Source of the DNA: Persicaria tinctoria
Taxonomy: Eukaryota > Streptophyta > Magnoliopsida > Caryophyllales > Polygonaceae
Length of the DNA stretch: 64,000 nucleotides
Direction: 5' to 3'
Assembly (NCBI GenBank): GCA_037127255.1
Contig: JBANSL010000013.1
Location: 58,812,188-58,876,187 of the forward strand
The notes under the pieces were generated by a model that saw only the letters and a program-made list of their open reading frames with translations, was not told where the DNA came from and searched no databases. Positions 47,056 to 58,619 of this stretch are shown here, in pieces. Positions within the stretch are counted from its first letter, which is position 1; every line of letters begins with the position of its first letter. Made by a program: the position numbers and the translations under genes.

Positions 47056-47373
47056 AGATAATGTTGAGCACAGTTCCACCCATCCCCATTGTTGTGCAAA
47101 TATAATCTAATGTTGAGCAAAAATAAGATCACGTTGAGCACAGTTTCACCAGTCTTCAATTATTGTGCAAATATAATCTACATTTGAGCAAAAATAAGTT
47201 CATGTTGTGCAAAAATCTATGGAGAAAGTATAATATTATATTGAGAACAATAAGATCATATTGAGCACATATCCACCAATCCCCATTGTAGTGCGAATAT
47301 AATCTATTGTTAAGCAAAAATAAGATCATGGTGTGTAACATAACATTATGATGCCCAAACAATGGATCATGTT
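47056..47373. repeat. TGCTCAACA-type array, second block
   Basis: Degenerate units of AATAAGATCATGTTGAGCACA, a TTCCACC word and TATTGTGCAAATATAATCTA repeat every 70-140 bp, the inverse of the words in the 191-bp array at 15430-16640. The repeat continues at 47774-47830 after a small hAT insertion. It lies in the same relative place: next to the 5' side of the Ulp1-like type II gene. Confidence 0.7.
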
Positions 47374-47765
47374 TAGGCGTGTTATGTGAACACAAGTAGC
47401 TCGAACTCGACTCGTACTCGCTCAATACAAACTCGGCTCAATCTAGTTCATTTGCTAAACGAGTCGAAAATAAGCACATTTTTAAGCTCGTTCCAAAACT
47501 CGGCTTGTTCGAATTAAGCTCGAATAGTTCAAATTTTATGGAAATCCTAAAATTTCCTTTAAATTACTATATAATGAGCAAGTAGAACAGCTTAACGCTC
47601 AAAAAAAAGCTCGACTCAAGCTCTTTCATTTCATAAACGAGATGAGTATGAGCACATTTGTAAGCTCAAGTCAAAATTTAGGCTCAGCTCGAGCTCGTTC
47701 ATATTTTAAATGAATTGAATATGAACAAGCAATACTCGGCTCGTTTGGCTTGAATAACAGCTCTA
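47374..47765. mobile_element. Small hAT-type element, 392 bp, TSD ATCATGTT
   Basis: The 8-bp duplication ATCATGTT lies at 47366-47373 and 47766-47773. The ends are TAGGCGTGTTATGTGAAC and, inverted, TAGAGCTGTTATTCAAGC. The interior has many GCTCGA/CTCGACTC words in both orientations. It has no coding capacity. Confidence 0.88.
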
Positions 47766-48064
47766 ATCATGTTGCCCAGATATAAAGTTAAGTTGTGCAA
47801 TTATATCCTAAATGATGTGCAATAAATAAGCTATTAAAAACTTTCCATATTTATACAAAAAATAAAAACTGTTTTTCCTAGGGGAAAAAAAAGAATCCTC
47901 CCCAAGTATAAATACCTAAACCGCTTCTCTCATTCTATAACGTGTTGATCAAACCTCATTTTCTTCATCCCCCCTGCGTAAATCTACTCTCTCTTGTTGT
48001 TTGATTTTGTCCACACTTTTGATTATACACTTGTTGAGACTAGATCTACCATATACATCAACAT

Positions 48065-50180
48065 GCATGTCATCAGATCCGAAAGGCTTGATTTCCTATT
48101 TTCCGATTATTACAGTTTAAATTAGAATGCTTAGGTTTTAGGGTTTAGATTTCACGAAAATCAGGAATAGCAGTTATCCAAAGATGTTTGAATGTTTATA
48201 ATCAAGCAGTTATTCATCCTCTTACAACTAGCTTTGCGAATTTAATGATTTTGCATTTGAATGTGTGATTAATTTGATGGATTGATCGTCCGATTTTATA
48301 ACTTATATGTTATAAGTTGTTTTTTTTTTAAGATGTCATTACATTCGATATTTGTAGAAATTGATCTTCAGTGTTCATTTCATAGGTAAACGCCCGCAAA
48401 CTATGAGTGATTCTCCTACTCTAGATAGTCTAAATCGAATTTCCAATGGATCAAAAAGATCTGGAGTTAAACCTCCAATAGTTGATTTGTCTACAGATTC
48501 ACCACCCTTCAAAGATGAATTGTTAGATTATACTGAGCCTGATAAAGCCTGTGGAACAGGGGAGGGTTTTGAGTCACTTGAATCCAAGGATTGACAATCA
48601 CTTATTTGCAAGACCATGAATAAAGAGCCCCCCCCCCCCCCCCCCCCTTTCTTTGGAAGCCAATGAAATTATAAGCTTGCATGACAATTCACCTAATGTG
48701 AAGGCCATTCAACCAGTAAGCACAATTGTGCATGACCACACATCTAAGAAGCAAATGCAACCCATTGACATCCAAACTAACTCAGGATACAAAGAAATGA
48801 TTGTGAAGAAGGAAAGGGCCCATCTTTGAAGACACGTTCAAGCCTTCGCCCCCTTGTGTCAGCATTGGAAAAAATGAATGATAAGGAGAAGAATTTCATT
48901 CGAGAAATTGGTTTTGGATTTTTGTTTGACTTGAAAATTGTTTCTCTGCCACTATATCTTTCCTATTAGTTAGTAGACCACTTTGATGCTAACAAGTGTT
49001 GCTTAGTGATGGCTGATGGAAGAGTAATTGAGATTACTGATATAGATGTGCATATTACCTTGGGCTTGCTGATAGGGAAGATTCTAGCAGGAAGAAAAAA
49101 AGCTAAAGAGAATTTCAATCTTGTAAAAATCTGGAGAAAGACATTTGAGGTTGAGGATAATATAACCTCCTCTTCTGATGTTGATTGTGGTGACCATGTT
49201 CTTGTAAACTTTATTGTTGTATTCGACTCTTTCTTCGTTGATACTCTAGGAAACGGACATGTCAACCAAAGTTTAGTAAGAGTAGTTCCTTATTTGGGTG
49301 ACATAAAGGAGTTGAATTAGTGTGCTTTCCTGTTAGAAAGTTTGGTTTATGCAAAGAAGAGTTGGGAAAAGAACAAGACTGACCATTTCAGATGACCTAT
49401 ATTATTCTTGATTGTATGTATTTTTTAAAACATCTCCTTTGATGTTTAATTAATTTCTTTTACCCTGTGAGTAGTACACCATGTCATCAGTGCCTATTTT
49501 TCCCCTCATATCTACATTGTCCACCATGTCAATAGTACTCATTCCAACTTTATACTGATATATTTTTATATCATTGGTGTGGCAGCTGTTTTATATGGAT
49601 ATGGTGAAACTGTTCTCAAGCGTTGTGTGTAGAAGAGTACCTTGTTCTTTCCCAGTGTTTGTTGACATAGATTACAAACTTTTGCGCAAACGGGAAACTA
49701 ATGATATTAATAGGGGAGGCTTTGGTTGTGGCTTAGTTCAGCCTTGCCAAATTGTTCCTTCCCCCAAAGACATACATACTTCACCTTGCCACCGATAACC
49801 CTGTTGTTCCAAAAAAAAAAAAACCACCCCCATTTAAGATTTATATTAATTTTTAATACACTTTAATTTGATATTGGTGCAGATTAACATGTTTTGTTGT
49901 TTATTGATGTTTTTTTATTCGTATTTTTCATGTGATGTTATCTTCTAGAATTGGATAAAGTCTTTTTCTCAAAAAACTTATGTGTTTGCATCTGTTATCT
50001 CTGATTTTTCTTAGTGGTCTCCAAATGTCCCGCCTGACGTACAACACGATGACAAGGTGAAAACACTTCTACATTGAGCCAATTCCAGCTTCTAGGGGTG
50101 AAGGATGTATCCTATAAGCCTGCTCTAGAGGTTGCTGACAGGTCTTATATGGATGACTCTTCAAATACAATTTGGAATAA
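48065..50180 (+). pseudogene. Ulp1-like transposon gene, type II, copy 2
   Basis: The plus-strand copy of the gene at 15049-11112. Exon 1 (ATGTCATCAGATCCGAAAG at about 48068-48086) is followed by GC rather than GT at the donor. Exon 2 starts after a TTTCATAG acceptor at about 48386 (GKRPQTMSDSPTLD) and breaks down into stops near 48594. Later parts are LIREIGFGF-type and DANKCCLVMADGRVIEITD (about 48900-49060), DCGDHVLVNFIVVFDSFFVD (about 49185), FYMDMVKLFSSVVCRR (about 49590) and GGFGCGLVQ. Similarity to copy 1's later linker continues near 49960-50180 and then stops. The protease C-terminus is deleted. A 20-base C run at 48628-48647 disrupts it further. Confidence 0.7.
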
Positions 50181-50489
50181 CTCCCAACAACCATTCTGAT
50201 CAAACCTTGCTTTGATAGATTGTCTTACTCGAGTGACCACTACTTTTTACCAACACAATCCACAACTTACTCATTGTGTCCGCACTATCACCCAAGAATA
50301 GGTGTAAAGCATAGTTAATACTTTATAATATGAAAATGAGGTACAAAATTGCATAATATTCATATAATTAATATGATATCAGTAAGTTACAACATATCAT
50401 TATTCTGATACTAACATAAACTAAAAAAAAGTTTTCATTAAACATATAAAGAAATTGCAATATTACTGGTTATTCATCTACTAGAACTA
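50181..50489. other. Junction and spacer
   Basis: After copy 2 breaks off at about 50180 the sequence resumes as the inverse of the spacer at 10480-10700 (TAACATAT, ATTATGATATTA, TTTTCATATTATAAAGT words). The equivalent of 11112-12800 is therefore deleted in this block. No gene is present. Confidence 0.5.
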
Positions 50490-50949
50490 TAGGCCTATAA
50501 AATCATCAATCTTCTTCCTCATTTCCATTTTTGCATTTTAAACATCTTTAACGCACTGCATGACATTGTCATTCGCCTCTTCAAATATCTATTTTTGTTG
50601 ACCCAGTTCTCTTTCCACCTAAATAAAACATAAAATTTAAGAGTTAACACTATGGGGGAAAAATTAAAGATAAAATTTCAATCTCACCTTTGATAGTGCT
50701 TCAGCATCTTCGTCTTTTGGGTGCACTGCGAATATGAAATTTGTTTGCTAATATTGATCTTTGCAATTCATTATATAATGTATAATGAAGCACAACTGAT
50801 TCCATCAACTCCACCCTGTGAGCCTCTTTGTTCGTCTCACATGCCTCATCAAGGAGGTTCATGTGATACCCACGGTATACAATCTCATCCAACTTGTCCA
50901 TTATTTGGTGGAACCTTGTGCAAAACTCAACAGTGTTACCGAAATCCAT
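50490..50949 (-). pseudogene. Small MULE-associated gene, copy 2, frameshifted
   Basis: The minus-strand copy of the gene at 10002-10467. Exon 1 begins MDFGNTVEFCTRFHQIMDKL and keeps YRGYHMNLLDEACETNKEAH and VVLHYTLYNELQRSI. One extra A after SAPK shifts the frame at about 50722. The original frame (DEDAEALSK) continues behind it to the same donor. Exon 2 (about 50620-50490) has an early TAG and a lost Leu-rich end. An in-frame extension upstream of the ATG is open but not shared with copy 1, so I start at the conserved ATG. Confidence 0.7.
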
Positions 50950-51224
50950 CTTTGTGGAGGGGAATGTTTTAGAAGGAAGAAAACAAGTTTTGGTAGTCCT
51001 AATTTCTGTTAAAATCAGTTTGCAGGTAGCAATGGACAACAAGAATGATTTCTGGGTTATATAGCCAATAATTTTACAGTTTTCTTCCTTGTGGCGGTTG
51101 TTTGGTTTCCTTCATTACAAAGAAACTGTAAAAACTATAAACGGTTTATAGTTTTACACCCCCATTTGTAAAAAGAAAAAAATGTAAAACTATAAACTAC
51201 AAACAGATTACAGTTATATAAGTT

Positions 51225-51890
51225 GCTTTTATCAATGTTGGGCCTTAACCACCTCGTATCAGCACATAACCCTCAATATCACAAAACACGAGACTACTGT
51301 CACCACTACTTCTAACTACAATAACCATCAGTGTCAGCACTACTTTGGGCCTTAACCACCTCGTGTCACCACATAAACTTCAATATCATAAAACAGCAGA
51401 CTAGTGTCACCACTACTTCTAACTACTATAATCATCAGTGTCAGCACTACTTTGGGCCTTAACCACCTCGTGTCACCACATAAACTTCAATATCAGAAAA
51501 CACCATACTAATGTCACCACTACTTCTAACTACTATAACCATCAGTGTCAGCACTACTTTGGGTCTTAACCACCTAGTGTTACCATATAAACTTCAATAT
51601 CAGAAAATACCAGACTATTGTCACTAATACTTCTAACTATTATAACCAACAGTGTCAGCACTACTTTGGGCCTTAACCGCCTCGTGTCACCACATAAACT
51701 TCAATATCAAAAAATATCAGACTAGTGTCACCACTATTTCTAACTACTATAACCATCAGTGTCAGCACTACTTTTGGCCTTAACCACCTTGTGTCACCAC
51801 AATAACTTCAATATTAGAAAACACCACCAGACTAGTGTCACCACTACTTCTAACTACTATAACCATCAGTGTCAGCACTACTTTTGTTAT
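51225..51890 (-). repeat. 107-bp tandem array, inverted block
   Basis: About six well-preserved units in tandem. GTGTCAGCACTACTTT starts at 51331, 51438, 51545, 51652, 51759 and 51869, so the period is 107 bp (last step 110). Each unit continues with GGGCCTTAACCACCTCGTGTC, ACCACATAAACTTCAATATCA, a CACCAGACTAGTGTCACC word and CTTCTAACTACTATAACCATCA. It is the reverse complement of the arrays at 6813-7640 and 9360-9740. No gene is present. Confidence 0.93.
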
Positions 51891-52060
51891 ATCCTGTTAA
51901 TTATGTACGCATAGTCTCCCACATGCTTATTACAAAATTAAATAAAACATTGATAAAGCAGAAAAAGATAACTTAATAAGCATTAATAAAACTTCAAATA
52001 CACAATCATTACACATTAAAAGTCACAAACACAAACAGTGCATCCAAAATATCCCACAAA
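51891..52060 (-). other. Probable 3' region of Ulp1 copy C
   Basis: This is AT-rich sequence between the array and the hAT-like element. The CATCCAAAATATC word here (about 52040) recurs at about 56449 on the other side of the insertion. No gene is visible. Confidence 0.4.
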
Positions 52061-52444
52061 CAGTGTTCTAAATATCGGATATATCGGCCGATATATCGGC
52101 GATATATCGGGGATATTTAGAACCCGCTACGATATCGGTGTATCAGTTGGAAAATATTGGTCAACGGATGATATCGGGTCGACGGCCGATACATCGGTCA
52201 ATATCGAGTTGACCGTTAAATCATTGGCTTGAAACTTCGTCGTTTTAATTTTTTTTAATTTTTTTTTTTGGAAAAATCAGAAAAAATGGGGCTTATTGCC
52301 CGAGACCCGAGTAGTCGAGTAAAACCTGTACAGGAGAACCCTTGGTCTGTGGTTGTGATTTGTGAAATTGCCCTAACGAGCAACCCTGCGAGAGGCGAGG
52401 CGACTAAATCTTCTCCGACCACCCCTTCTTCTTCTCCGGCCCGG

Positions 52445-54242
52445 TGTTGTTGCAGGAGGATGGTCAAGTATGAAATAAATATAAGTATAAAATCAAACCG
52501 ACTCTTTGTCTCAGCAAATAAATACAAGACTTCCTCTCGTTGTAGTAGAAGGCAGTCAGGATCGTATCCACGAGGAAGCGTGTCAGCGCCCGCCTTTTCA
52601 GTTCCAGAAACAATGCGAATTCGACCAGAAGAGTCCTCGACTTCAAGTAAATTCCCCGACTTCAAGTAAAGTACTCGACTTCGACCACCCTGTTGACTAA
52701 AATAGAATGCCGAAACGAACAGAATATGAAAACAAAGCAGAAATTGGTCGATCTCGACTAAATCAACTCGACGTCGACCAAACTTTCCTCAACGTCGACC
52801 AAACTTTCCTCGACGTCGACCAAAATTCTCGATTTTGAGTAAAAACAGAAACTAAAATCGTAACTTTTCGCAAGACAGAACACGAAATTGATGAAATAAA
52901 ATCAATAAACTAAAGACTTCCAAAATCAGGGTATCAACATCACAACGATAACCATGTAAAATAACACATACAAGCATAAAAGATCATGCTTTTTCATCAA
53001 ATAACTCTCGTCATTAACAAATAGGAAGATAAAGGCTTTCGCATAAACCCTAATTGTTACTAACCTTTTTCACATAATTAATCCAAGTTGTGTTAAGATC
53101 ACTTTCGCTTCAATAACACAAATAAGGATCACCTTCAACTCTCGCAAAAGAATCATGCTCATAGGGATAGAAGATGAAATCGCATCAAAAGATTGTACCT
53201 TTATCGCATCACCCTACATGGCTACCGTCGGGCTCACCCCGATCCTAGAAGTTGGGTGACTACTCGCTCTTCATCATGAATAAACTCATCAAAGATTTCA
53301 AGAAAATAAATGGCATTAATGAACTAAAAGAAAGCTTACAACCGAACAAAGCCAATTCCGCTATCGCTTCACAACTCCACTCGGCCTCCACCTTCTCTCT
53401 CTCTCTCTCTCTACTCGCTATCTCTCTTTCTCTATCTGTGAAATTGGAACTAGAATTGAATGAATAAAACTCAACCCCTAAGGCTTTATTTATAGTATTC
53501 ATTCTCTAGCTAATCTAGGAAAGAATATTATATCTATATCTAAACTTTCTATCTAATAACATAAAGATAAAACTTGGAAATAAAATAATTATATCTAAAA
53601 GGAAATAAAGCTAAAGTGGATAGATCTTCCTTCTCTTGATAGATCTTGGTGTCTCTTGATAGAATATCTCGAATCTTGGCTTGCAAGTAACCTCTCATGC
53701 TCGGATTTCTCCTCGATCTCGGACTGCTTCTAGAATGTCCTCGACGTCGACCAAATCTCCTCGACGTCGAGTGGAATTCTTCTCCCGAGGCTGCACTCGA
53801 GCTCGGCTAACTTCTGGACTCGTCGACTTTACTCGACCTCGAGTTGTTTACTCAACGTCGGCCAATCTTGGCTCCTCGAGTGCTCTGCTCGACTTTGCTA
53901 GATTTTGACTGAGCTCGGGTTACTCGATGTCGACCAAAGTGGTCGATATCGACCAAACTTGTCGAGTTGACCTTCTCTCGACCTTTTCTCGATTTGTCCT
54001 GGTTCTGCTGCTCCTTGACCTTGGACTTCCTGTAGTTGACTTTGAGCTTTCCGTCCTTTCTCTGAATTGCTGTAAAATGCCTCGATTTCTGCGAAATTAA
54101 ATAGAAACTAGTGTATACTCCATAATTTGGAAAATAATCATAAACTACATAGAATCGGTACTATTCTAGCCCAAATGTATGAAATGTATGCAGAAATCGA
54201 TATAAAAGTAAGTATAAAACATGGAAAATTAGGCTCACAACA
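52445..54242. mobile_element. Solo LTR, 1798 bp, TSD CCCGG (TGTTGTT family)
   Basis: It starts TGTTGTTGCAGGAGGATGG and ends TTAGGCTCACAACA. CCCGG flanks it at 52440-52444 and 54243-54247. The interior is rich in TCGACGTCGACCAAA and TCGAG words (about 52650-52860 and 53740-53970), has a CT run at 53396-53412 and an AAGGCTTTATTTATAG stretch near 53480. A truncated relative is at 26384-27800. It has no coding sequence; short open frames in it are artefacts. Confidence 0.82.
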
Positions 54243-54542
54243 CCCGGCGACAACTAACTCGTGCCTTTGTCTGCTTCTTCTCCGGTCGCCCGACTCGTCC
54301 CTGCTTCTTCTCCGGCCGCCGGATTTGGAAACTAGCCGCATCTGTTTGCTTCTCGTCTGATCACCCCGACTCGCCCCTGCTTTTTTTTATGACGAGGAAC
54401 CCACCTTTGGTGGCAAACACCGGGCACATGACCCAGCCGGCAAGAGCCACGCACCAGGTAAACCGGCTTGCGCCAACCGGCTTGACCAATTGGAAAGGAG
54501 CAAAGCAAGCCTTGGATTTTAATCCAATGAAAGGGGCGGAGG

Positions 54543-55345
54543 TAGGGGTGGCCACGGGTTACGGGTCGACCCGTGACCCGACGGGTCGTACGGGTCAATG
54601 ACCCGGCGGGTCATTGACCCGGCGGGTCCGGGTCAACGGGTCAACGGGTGGGGGCGGGTTGCGGGTTAGGGTCAGGGGTTTTGAACCCGATGACCCGGCG
54701 GGTCGACCCGCCATCCCAATTGTTTTTTTTTTGAAAAAAATATTTTTTTTATGTTTATAGTAATTATTATGTATATTATTCTTAGAATAATTCATAATAT
54801 GTAAACATATACTAGTTTGCAATGTGCAATGTGGGTCAAAACACTATCGCCCTTCAATGTGGGACAAGACTCTTGTCCCACATTGAAAGTTGAGAGTTAG
54901 AATGAGAAGGGATGGATGTATATATATGTGTATTCCATCCTCCCTTAACCCTTACTCTTTACTTTAAGCTTTATTTGTTATATTGAAATGAAGTAAAGTT
55001 TGAGAAGTTTTATATCCTTACATTTATATTGTAGTGGATAAAGGAAGTTTTATAAAAATATAAAATTTCTCATGTTTTTTTCCACTTCATATTAAAATGA
55101 AATGGATATAAAAAGTGATATGTAGAAAAAGTCTTTACCTATAATTTTTTTAAAAAAAAATTTAGTCAAAAATATTAAAAAAAATAAATTTTTTTTTTAA
55201 TTTGTGAATCCGCTGGGTCAACGGGTCGACTCGAACCCGCCAACCCGTGGAATTCCCGGGTTAGGGTTCGGGTCGCCCTTCCTCGACCCTTGACCCGGCG
55301 GGTCGAACCCGTCGACCCGCCGGGTCTGACCCGTGGCCACGCCTA
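54543..55345. mobile_element. GACCCG-rich hAT-type element, 803 bp, TSD GGCGGAGG
   Basis: The perfect 8-bp duplication GGCGGAGG lies at 54535-54542 and 55346-55353. Ends are TAGGGGTGGCCACGGGT and, inverted, TAGGCGTGGCCACGGGT. Both subterminal regions are packed with GACCCG/CGGGTC words in both orientations. The centre is AT-rich with two CCCACATTGAA words. It has no coding capacity. Confidence 0.92.
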
Positions 55346-55406
55346 GGCGGAGGTAGGGATTGAACCCAAGACCTCTTGACATCCCCCCTTGCTCCTCACT
55401 AGTGAG

Positions 55407-56074
55407 TAGACCTGAGCAGACCTGAGCTAACCCGCTCGGCCCGCCCAATCTGCCTGGGGAAAAAGGCGGGCTTGGGCAGAACAATCGGTCCAAGCGGGCC
55501 GGCAGGCCCGGCCCGGTAAGCCAATCGAACTGGGCTTAGGCTGAGTATGAGGCCCAAGCAGGCCGGCAGACCCGGCCCGATATATATTAATATTATACAT
55601 ATAATTATACATACATGCATATATATATAATATATTACAGTGTGTATGTTAATATATATATGTATTACATAGTGCATGTATTAATTGTATATGTATACTA
55701 TTACATATATTACACAGTGTGTATGTATTGTATATTTATATTAATATATAGGTGAAAAAAATTTTGGGAGCGTTAAAAAATTATAAATTTATATGTTTTA
55801 TGTCTTTAATTGACTTTGCTTCTTGGATATTAGCTAAAAGGAAAATTTAGTTACATAACCAAATGCTATCGGGTAGGGTTCCCCGTCCTAAATATTTTCT
55901 TAGAAAACAGCCCGTTAGGCCCGGTGGGCGGCCCGGCCCGCCAACAAGGGCGGGCTTGGGCAAGGAAGTAGACCCAAGAACCAGGCATGGCCCAAGCTCG
56001 GCCCGGTACAATGGCCCGTTATAATGTCAGAGGCCCGACCCAAGCCCGCCCGGCCCGGCCCATGCTCAGGTCTA
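55407..56074. mobile_element. GGCCCG-rich hAT-type element, 668 bp, TSD CYAGTGAG
   Basis: Ends TAGACCTGAGCA and, inverted, TAGACCTGAGCATGGGCC. Flanks CTAGTGAG (55399-55406) and CCAGTGAG (56075-56082) differ at one base. Subterminal GGCCCGGCCC and GGCGGGCTTGGGC words are dense; the centre is AT-rich. It is inserted at the A box of the SINE. Confidence 0.88.
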
Positions 56075-57007
56075 CCAGTGAGCTACCCTGACTGGGGGAC
56101 AATTTTGGTATTTTGATTGTTAGGAGTTAGCACTCTTAACAAATTAGTGTTGGGCAAGGGAACTTTAGCCTTTATGCAGTCCTATTTATTTTTTTCAAGT
56201 ACATTTGGTAATTTTATATTTTCAATATTAATTTTTCATGTGTATTTTTTAAATTTTAAAGTATAAATATAATCATTATGGTTAAAAATTAGTGAATCCA
56301 ATAAATCCGATTTATCCCAATACTCTCCGATATATCCCCGATATATCCTTTTTATCCCCAATCGATAAGACCCCGATACCCGATATTTAGACCATTGCCT
56401 ACACATCTACATACATGTCCACCTAATTAATTAGTTCTCTTAGTACATCCAAAATATCTCATATATCTATTAACAACATATCTAAATACATGTTTTACAT
56501 CCTAAAACTCCAGCTCTCCTTGATCAAATCTGAGCACATGAGTTCTCTTAATCGAAAGAACTTCTCGTTGTTGAATGCTTTGAGATCTCCCCCAAATACA
56601 GAAGCTTCAATTGCTTTTAAGGTAAACACCCAGCATGCAGCACTGCAAACACAAAAAAGACGCCATGTAATGTAAGCACATAAATAACATGTATCTTAGG
56701 CTAAATGACAAATGATACAAGATAAAATACATACTCAGAGGAATCATGCATTTAACCAGGAACCATGTTTAGCTTGAAATGAGAGGAAGTAAAGTTTTCA
56801 TGTAGCCCAACCTTTACCAAATGTATTGGGAGCCAAATAGCGAACGGTTGCAATTGTTCTTCGGGTACACCAGCACCAACAGCATACACATTGCAATCGT
56901 AGACGTTGATCACCTTCTCCTCAATTATAATCTCCAACGCAACCCAATGCTTGTTTATGACATTGAATGGTGTGTAGATTTTCTTTACTGAATCCCATGG
57001 TTTGCCA

Positions 57008-58619
57008 TAGACACAGCCACGGGTCTGACCCGCCGGGTCGACGGGTCGGACCCGCCGGGTCGACAACCCGGGGAGGGTGACCCTAACCCTGACCCGGGGT
57101 TGGGACGGGTCGGCGGGTTGGGTGACCCGGCGGGTCGGCTGGTCGGATTGCAGGGTCGGCCACGTGGCACCAAATCGGGTACCCAACGAGTTTTGTGGGT
57201 CGACCCGCCGGGTCAACCAATTTTTTTTTAAAAAAAAAATGTTTTAAACCTAAAATAAAACTCAACTCAAGTCTTTCACCACACTTTCGAAATGAAAAGA
57301 TTTAAGGTTGACAAAACATGGTATGTGGGAAGATATATATAGATATCTTCATTCCACTCCCATTATTTCATCACACTTTAGATGTGGGAAAGAAAAGGTT
57401 GGATTGTGGGAATGACAAGTAGGGTATGAGGATCTATATATAGAGAAAATAGAGGTATGTAGCCCACTTTCGACGTGGGACAGAAATATGAGATATGAAA
57501 GAAAATGTGAGAAATTGATATTTAAGTATATGATGTAAAATGTAATGTAATTAAAGTCTTTGGATTATATGGTGGTATATAATGTAATTTAAGTATTTGG
57601 ATTATATGATGTAACATATAATAATATAATTAAAGTGTTTACCTCTTAAGATTTAATGAAATGAATAACACATGGTGATGAAACATCATGATACAATATA
57701 TCAAGTTATGTTGGATTAATCTTTCTATTTAACTTAATTGATAGTTGTGTTGATCCATTAATCAATCATAAGTATTTTATTTTACTTACATTATTATGTT
57801 AATTTCTTGATCAATAATTTCAAATCTAGGTTCTTCTTCATATAGATATGTTAAACTTTCTCGTTTAATGTTGAATTAACCACATGTTGTGTATACACTT
57901 AATGATGATGTTATTAGAATTATATACTTGGGTTGCTTGTTATGACGTACATGAAAAGACACATTGAAAAAGTATTGCCAATATTATATTTCATTCTTGT
58001 GTTTGAAAATCCAAAGTTCTATACTGTATCATTTTGAAAATAAACAAAAACTCGACATTAAGGATACTATACAAGTGTAACGGCTTTATCAATAACAATA
58101 TTTGTATTATTTGAAATTATATCATAAAGACTCCTGACTTAGTATCATATAGAATGATATAGAAATATTTATAAGTATGGATTGAAATTAAAAACCGAAT
58201 GGTAGAGATTGAAGACATGGTGTAGTTTCTAGTTTCTACCCTTGTTCTTGTCCCACATTGAAAACTAGAGGAAAATGGGGATGCTAAGTCTATAAAAGGA
58301 CAAGCATGGGGGTGCTAAGTCTCACATTGCCATTGCATATTACATTATGTAATATTATGAATTATTCTAATAATAATTTATATAATTTACATAATAATTA
58401 TAAATTTATTTTATTAAAAATAATTTTTTTCAAAAAAAAATATTTTAAAATGGCGGGTTGACCCGACGGGTCGAACCGGGTTAGACCCGCCGGGTCACGG
58501 GTTATCTTTTCCCCGACCCTAACCCTGACCCTCAACCCGAGCTGACCCTTGGACCCGTGGATCCTGACCCGGCGGGTCACGGCTCGACCCGCCCGACCCG
58601 TGACCTGTGGCCATGTCTA
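57008..58619. mobile_element. GACCCG-rich hAT-type element, 1612 bp, TSD GTTTGCCA
   Basis: The perfect duplication GTTTGCCA lies at 57000-57007 and 58620-58627. Ends are TAGACACAGCCACGGGT and, inverted, TAGACATGGCCACAGGT. GACCCGCCGGGTC words crowd both ends (57020-57220 and 58450-58610). The 1.2-kb centre is AT-rich with CCCACATTG and GTGGGA words but no gene. It interrupts the Ulp1 protease domain of copy C just before the catalytic His region. Confidence 0.92.

Larger units (their letters stand above)
54381..56099 (-). mobile_element. tRNA-derived SINE, split by two hAT elements
   Basis: On minus the order is a 5' head GTCCCCCAGTCAGGG, an A-box-like TAGCTCACTGG (plus 56075-56085), then, after the insertion at 55407-56074, a B-box-like GGTTCAATCCC (plus 55356-55366). 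After the second insertion (54543-55345) comes a GC-rich body and an A8 tail (plus 54381-54388). Without the insertions it is about 230 bp. The RNA polymerase III boxes and oligo-A end are the SINE signature. No target duplication is clear. Confidence 0.6.
52061..56397. mobile_element. hAT-like element with ATATCGG subterminal repeats
   Basis: The left end CAGTGTTCTAAATATCGG and the inverted right end CAATGGTCTAAATATCGG form an imperfect terminal repeat. Many ATATCGG/CCGATA words follow inside both ends (52075-52210 and 56310-56390). The flanks CCCACAAA and CCTACACA agree at 6 of 8 bases, consistent with an old hAT duplication. It carries further insertions: a solo LTR (52445-54242), a SINE (54381-56099) and two small hATs. 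I see no transposase. Sequence near 52270-52440 and 54243-54380 contains CTTCTTCTCCGG repeats. Confidence 0.65.

Noticed and set aside
51225..51890. CRISPR-like regular array
   Set aside because: The whole 107-bp unit repeats, with no unique spacers between short repeats, and the genome is eukaryotic.
55356..56085. A tRNA gene on minus from the A- and B-box words
   Set aside because: No cloverleaf can be formed; the GC-rich body and A8 tail fit a SINE.
54138..57265. Arg/Gly/Pro-rich open frames near the hAT ends
   Set aside because: They follow GACCCG-type subterminal repeats and have no independent support.
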